A stretch of 64,000 nt of DNA. Origin: Allium sativum. Lineage: Eukaryota > Streptophyta > Magnoliopsida > Asparagales > Amaryllidaceae. The DNA lies in the NCBI GenBank assembly GCA_030737875.1, contig CM060910.1:67154501-67218500 (forward strand). The letters run 5' to 3'. Below the pieces are notes generated by a model. It was not told the DNA's origin, did no database searches, and saw nothing but the letters and a program-made list of their open reading frames with translations. Below, in pieces: positions 58,394-64,000 of the stretch. Each line of letters begins with the position of its first letter. Position 1 is the first letter of the stretch. A program made the translations under genes and the position numbers.

Positions 58394-58405
58394 TGGTATC
58401 AGAGC
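58394..58405 (+). other. E6 primer-binding site (initiator tRNA-Met)
   Basis: TGGTATCAGAGC lies two bases after the LTR end, identical to the PBS of E4 and E8. Confidence 0.9.
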
Positions 58406-59679
58406 ATATGGTTTAGTAATAACCTTGGCTCTATGGCATAACTCAATATAGATGGGACTAGTAATATCCTATATTGTGCGTGAGTATATACATATGAGTG
58501 TGTGTATTTGTAATTTGTTACAAAATTATTTTAAATTTTTGGCCCAATATATTTTACAAAGAAGTAAAGTTGTAATTTTCTTAAATTATTATTATATTAA
58601 TCGACTAATGTTGATTTGAATTCGAGTTCAGAGTGGATTATAAACTTTAAATGGTTAAACCAGATTGGAATTTCAAATATGAAATTTAAAAATAAAAGCT
58701 TCAATGTAAAGTTAATTTGGAATCAAAGTGAATATTAAGGTCCAATATGGATCAGAATGATTTGGTTTGTTGATTGTGCCTTGCTTGGTTAAATGTTTGA
58801 GTGCATGTGTATAGATTTAAACATTCGTTGAAACCAATTTGGAATGAATGAGTTGAACTTACTGAAACAAATTCAAGTTAAATGCCCTGAATAAATAAAT
58901 GAATTGAAATGGAATTGATCAGGTTAGAAACCAATTAGTTAATTGAATATGGGAGTAAGACTTAATCTGGTTAAGTGGAATTGAATAAGGTAAATAAACA
59001 AGGATGTGGAAATCGAATGGATAATAATGAAAATCAATCATATATTAATCGACTGATAATAAGGTATGTTAAACTAAAGAGCATGCAGACCAGTAAGCAT
59101 CAATGTTGAATATAATTCAAAAGATTTGGATGTTTGTTATTTGGATATTGGATTGATAAAATCCAACAAACTGGTCAATAAGGATAATTGAATGGATTGA
59201 AATTAAATTCCAGTATAGTAAATTGGGAATGACATTGTTTACGAAATGAAACATGATTATTTACCCTATATTTGTTACTGGCATTGTAACTTGAGATAAG
59301 TGCAGATACTAGATGGTTATGGAAATTGGCTTGATTATAGAGATTGAAGTACATATTGGAAGTACAGACTAAGAGCAGTTTGATGATTTGCTTCGAAATT
59401 GGAATTGAGTTGCCTGACAAATAGGTAAATCTTAATAATTGATTCTATACCTCTGAGTTGGGTAGCCATTTGACTTTTGGTTTTCTTTTGGAGAAGTTGA
59501 GGCCCGGAGTGGCGTTTGTAGTTGTTGTGACCAAGCCGTGTAGATGAGGTGCTGGCTAAATTTTTGAAATTTTTAAAGGGTTTGAATTTATTTTGATGAT
59601 AATTCAAAAATAATTATTTTAAAATAACTGAGTTCAGGGAATTCTTCTTACCTTGTAATTTCGGGTACAAAATTCTTTT
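58406..59679 (+). other. E6 internal region, non-coding
   Basis: About 1.3 kb of AT-rich sequence with no gag, pol or other long reading frame; the two small minus-strand frames at 59175-59607 are not recognisable. It connects the PBS to the polypurine tract, so it is the whole internal domain and not a gap created by later insertion. Confidence 0.8.
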
Positions 59680-59692
59680 AAGGGGGAAATAA
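59680..59692 (+). other. E6 polypurine tract
   Basis: AAGGGGGAAATAA immediately precedes the 3' LTR start TGTAACGTCCCG at 59693. The TTTTAAGGGGG context is the same as in E8 (56344-56355). Confidence 0.85.
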
Positions 59693-62600
59693 TGTAACGT
59701 CCCGTATTTTTAGTGGTCAATATTTATTTTATTTTATTTAATATTGGTTTGGAATTTAAATAGTTGAATTTAATGATTTCTAAATTCATTATGATAAGAA
59801 TTAACAATCACTGTTAAAAATCATATAGAATTTTACGGTAAGTTGGAGTCTTTATTTCAACTCCAAATTCAAAGAAGGTGGATTTGATTAATATATATAT
59901 ATATATATAAACGAACTCTATTATTTCCAATGCACTGGTGAAAATCACAAACCAAACCTCTTCACATACGAAGCATCTTTGCACATGCATTCAAATATCT
60001 CCAAGTCACGTTTGCACTCTCGTCAAAATTGCTACTAAAGTCAAGTAACGACAGCCTTACCCCCTTAAAATGGAAAAGATCTTACCTATCACTATATAAA
60101 ATCTGTGGTTACTATATATTCAAAAAGACATTGACTTTAAAATTTAGAAAATTGCTGTTGTCCATGTAAGACAAAATCTCAGCACGACATCTTCGTATCA
60201 CACCTTGAAATATTAATACGAAATAGTTATATTTCGGTAAATCCTTATACGAAATCCATGTGCATTCTTGTCAGGTCCGTGAAAAGAAGAATACACTCAT
60301 ACCGTGTTACTGACTGTAGGTAGGGTATCTCGCATGCCTGTGGCCATTGATGTTTTTACTGGGATACCTTGTGCAATTCTAAGAACCCCTACACTTTAGC
60401 CCATTTTTTTTCTTTTCCAACGTATAAACGCACGTCCTAATTCAGGAAAAATCAACCCTTACACTTTATTTTCTTTCCTGCGAGCCTATCCTGCTGTTTA
60501 AACATGCCACAGTGGTTCTCCTATACCATTAAAGCAGCTCTACAGTGCTATTGCACTCTTTCCATCAACATAGCTGAAGCTCTATGCCTTGTAATGTCGA
60601 CGGTGAGTTTCCTTTTTCAATGTGCCTTCAAATCAAACAACAGCAAAGCCTATCACTTACTTAAATGGAAATGAACAACACGCTGCAACTTACCATCACT
60701 ATCCATACTGAATAGAAAACTCAAAGTCTTCAATTGTACCAGCTGCAACTCTAAACTGAACCAAGAACATGGCTAGTAAATATAGACAAGACGTGAAACT
60801 TATCATTCCACAACTCACGCCTATACACACATGGCCATTTCAAATTCCTTCCAACAACAAAAACTGAGACTTCTCCCTCATTTAAGTCTGCACCACTTTT
60901 AATAGTATAAAATTGAACCGTAGAAATATAGTTAGAAAAGAGAAAATAAGAGGCACCGTGTAATAAAAGGGTTGGCACAAGTTGTACACAGTAGAAAGAA
61001 GAGGAGGTGATGACCACTTTGCACCAGAGTCAGGCGAGGTGGAGAGCAGTTCAGATGGTCGGGAGCTGGGGGAAGTCAACATGAAAGGAAGCAGCAAGAG
61101 AAGAGAAGAAGTAGGGATGCTAGGATATAGCATGGGATGAGGAACCCTATTGAGTGATGCTATATGCTGTTGGAGGGGGAGTAATGGCCTTAAACGTTAA
61201 GAGGGTTTATGGAGCCGCCAGTTAGAAGTTAGGGTGGTAGATAGCGTCTGGTTGCCGGAGGGTTGTGGGCGAAGCAAGGTATGGCAACGACATAGTTAGT
61301 GATGATCTATGGTGGGTCCCCAGGTGGCCGCGACTCCGGTGGTGAAGGGTCTTGGGCGCAACTTTCATCGGTCAAAATGGAGCTCGTGGAGTATCGGGTT
61401 TCACTGAATGAAGAAGGCCTTCGAGCCAGGCAAGGGGATGACGGCAGTTGTGGCACAACGGTAGTCTGGACATGGCAGGCGAAAGCTGACAAAAAGATGA
61501 TAATGTGGTGTTGAGAGGTTGGAATTCAACCATGCAGATAGCTATGAACTGTAATGAAGGAGGAATAAAAGCATGGGTACGGTGAAGTGTTTTGTTGGGT
61601 TATGGGCTTGACGGGCTGAAAGTTGGGGTTGGAAGTAAATAAAGTGATGGTTAGGCGGACAATTGAAGTGAACACTCTTGTTGGTAGCTATTGAACATTT
61701 GCGCATGTTCTTGGAGTATGAGTCTTTAGGCCTGATAATGATAGGATACAAGAAAAAGGTAAATGAGGTAAATTTGTTGATTAAATTAAGTATAGTCAAT
61801 ATTAGTTATATTACTCAAATAAAATTTCAAATTTTGTAAATAGCATACCTTGTTCATCGTGCACAGAATTATACACAACAAGAGTCGTTGGAATCGTGCT
61901 GAAGAATACTACACTACTGGGCAGGACCAAAACGGATTGGAGCTATTTAGAATTTTGATAATTTTAAACACTATTTAAAATTTAACGAAACAACGCAGAA
62001 CTGTAAATCATAAATTAAGGTGAGTTAATTCTTACACCTTCTGGAATTCAATGATGTGTTAAATCCATATTAAAATATAATATATCGTCAATGATAATGA
62101 TTGGATGATTGAATGCCTTGGTTGCTTATTAAATGGTTGTCGACAATTATATTTGTCGTATTGGGTGATTTTGATTTAAATAATTATTATATAAGTTATT
62201 ATCAAATATTATTATGACCAGTGATGCAAGGAAGAACAGGTTCGAGGTATCCGACCGAATTCCTCAAATATTTTTTATGTTGTTTATTTTTCCATATTAT
62301 TCAAATATGAACTATTTACCCCGAACAACATTATATCCTGATGGAATATTGATGGTTGATTATATATTGAACTTTGAATTGAAATTCAACGTTGATGTGA
62401 AGTTTTAATCAATAGACGGTATTGATTGGATTGTTGGCAGCAAATGATATGAAACATTGTTTTAAGACGTTAATTCGTTGTTAGGTTAATTGACATAATT
62501 GAAGTTATAAAATTTAATTTTATAACTGAAGTGAAGTTTTAAAATAAAGTATTAAAATTTATTTAAAATAGAAGCTTTAAATTAAGACGATATTTATAAT

Positions 62601-64000
62601 TGGTTTTCATAAAAATAGGTATACAATATTCTGTAGCAATTGTAATAAGTTTTATCAGCGCAAAAGTAGAATTTAACCTACGGGTTATTGTTTTGAAAAT
62701 AACTTTTTAAATAAAGCAGTTAAGCAATATAATTAGATTAATTATATTACTATAATAAGAGAAGTAATCAGAATCAGTTAGTAAATAACTGAGGTTTAAG
62801 TTTACGAAGTCAACTGTTAAAATTGAGTGATAATTAGAATTGATCATTCTTCGATTAATCTAATAAAAATAGTTTAACGAATAATTATTTTATATTAATA
62901 TTATTCTAAGATATTAATTATTATTTTTATTTAAAGTTGCTTATCAATTGATAAATCACTAACGAAAGTATTTATCGTTAATAATATCGGTAAGTGATTA
63001 GCTGATGTATTGTTGAAGTAAACTATTTCACTTCAATTAATAATGGAATTAATTAATTATTGTAATTAATAATAATTAAAGTAATCCACTTCTTAAATAG
63101 ACGTAAATTAAGAAGTAATCAGTTTTAAAATGTATCATGTTAAGAGCACTGTTGTGCCTAATTTATAAACCAGCTATGAAGATAATGTGCCGGTTTTTAA
63201 GTAATCATTACTTAATAATTGGTTAATTATAAGCAAGAGAATCGAAAAGAAAATTTCGTATGAAATTGGATAGTCAAATCTAAGCTATAATTGGAAGTTA
63301 TAAAGAGATGATTAACACAAAGATTTTTATAAGATTTTTTTTTACTTAATTATTAAATTAAGTAAATTAAAGTGAAATATGACCTTAGAAAAGGAATGAT
63401 AAATGAATTCCATTTAAGTAAATCGAAGAGGACATTGGTAATTGAATACCAAGTTTAAATAGGTTTTAAGTTGAAATAGAACTAAATTGATTTATGTTAA
63501 GGCGAAGTCATACTGAAAATAATATGCCATTTGTGATAACTTAATAGTTGAATTAAGTACAAGTGAAAAGATGGGAAGAAGTTTTCAAAATATAAAGGAT
63601 ATGTCGTAAAAGATTTAAATGAAGTTTTGTTTACTTAATTATTAAAATTAGTAAACAAAGATAAAATTGAAATGTGATTTTTAAAGGAGAAATATTAATA
63701 TAGTAATGTAAAGAATTCTATTCCAAGTTTCAGAAACAAAGTTAAACCCAAGCGATAAATTAGAAATAATCTTTTATTAAAAAGATTAGATTAAGTGAAA
63801 TGATTCTGTTTAGAAGAAGTCTTGCAAAGGCAAGAACTTAGTTGAATTTGTGTAAGGGACTTGGTAAGTGGGGTTTAAAATAAATTCAAATGATAATGGG
63901 TTATATTATAGAGTTTTAAAGCCAAAGAGTTTGTGTTTTAGTTTAATTGAGTAAAAAGTAAAGGAGATTTACTTTGAGATTAGATACGCCAAATCAAAGG
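59693..64000 (+). repeat. E6 3' LTR, cut by window edge
   Basis: It begins TGTAACGTCCCGTATTTTT and follows the 5' LTR through 36332 and then 42476-46219 without the E7 insertion. Relative to the 5' LTR it has about 150 extra bases at roughly 60509-60657. About 1.8 kb of LTR should remain beyond the window. Confidence 0.9.

Larger units (their letters stand above)
35889..64000 (+). mobile_element. E6: giant-LTR non-coding element, runs off right edge
   Basis: The 5' LTR is in three pieces (35889-36332, 42476-48091, 58311-58391) because E7 and E8 inserted into it. The pieces sum to about 6141 bp. Then come a PBS (58394-58405), a 1.3 kb internal region, a polypurine tract and the 3' LTR from 59693. 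The 3' LTR reads continuously across both insertion points, giving the empty-site sequence for E7. No gag-pol is present. The 5' LTR starts TCTAATGTCCC where the 3' LTR has TGTAACGTCCC, so its TG has mutated. Confidence 0.9.

Overview
This is non-genic plant nuclear DNA, almost certainly from a flowering plant. It is AT-rich, has no recognisable host gene, and is built from nested Ty3/gypsy LTR retrotransposons. The three that carry coding sequence have a chromodomain after the integrase, so they are chromoviruses. Every primer-binding site seen matches the initiator tRNA-Met 3' end (TGGTATCAGAGC or a one-base variant). The species cannot be named from the sequence.

Layout, left to right. E1 (+), 1-3976: the 3' tail and 3' LTR of a chromovirus whose body lies off the left edge. 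3977-12106: old AT-rich spacer with microsatellites, one degenerate LTR-like stretch and one unidentified gene-like stretch. 12107-13404 (E2) and 13405-14737 (E3): two eroded LTR pieces in tandem. E4 (-), 14738-24766: a structurally complete element with two LTRs, PBS, PPT and target duplication GGTTA, inserted in E3's LTR; its gag-pol is broken by frameshifts and three TAG stops. 24767-28807: the rest of E3's LTR and its decayed chromodomain-integrase-RNase H-RT, cut inside RT by E5. E5 (-), 28808-35888: a non-coding element with 4.9 kb LTRs around only about 1.2 kb, cut in its 5' LTR by E6. E6 (+), 35889 to beyond 64000: a non-coding element with LTRs of about 6.1 kb around about 1.3 kb. Its 5' LTR carries two further insertions: E7 (36333-42470), an inverted solo LTR of a related family with TSD TCTAT, and E8 (+, 48092-58305), a complete chromovirus with TSD ATTAA.

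The nesting E3 > E5 > E6 > E7/E8 gives a relative order of insertion. The short-LTR elements (E4, E8, E3) carry Gag, protease, RT, RNase H, integrase and chromodomain. The long-LTR elements (E5, E6) keep only cis signals: LTR ends, PBS and PPT. They share the PBS and terminal motifs with the coding elements and were probably mobilised in trans by proteins of that type.

The most interesting signal is a roughly 90-100 bp hairpin module. It occurs as a tandem pair in the LTRs of E1, E8 and E5, which otherwise align poorly. Its apical sequence is conserved, while both stems change sequence and keep pairing, which is the signature of a selected structure. Other shared signals are a TCTGACCC box and a TTCCGCTGTGAG-type box near LTR 3' ends, a conserved core of about 400 bp inside the giant LTRs, and a tRNA-like Pol III promoter sequence in E5's LTR. 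All coordinates come from reading the sequence by eye; LTR boundaries backed by target duplications are the firmest.
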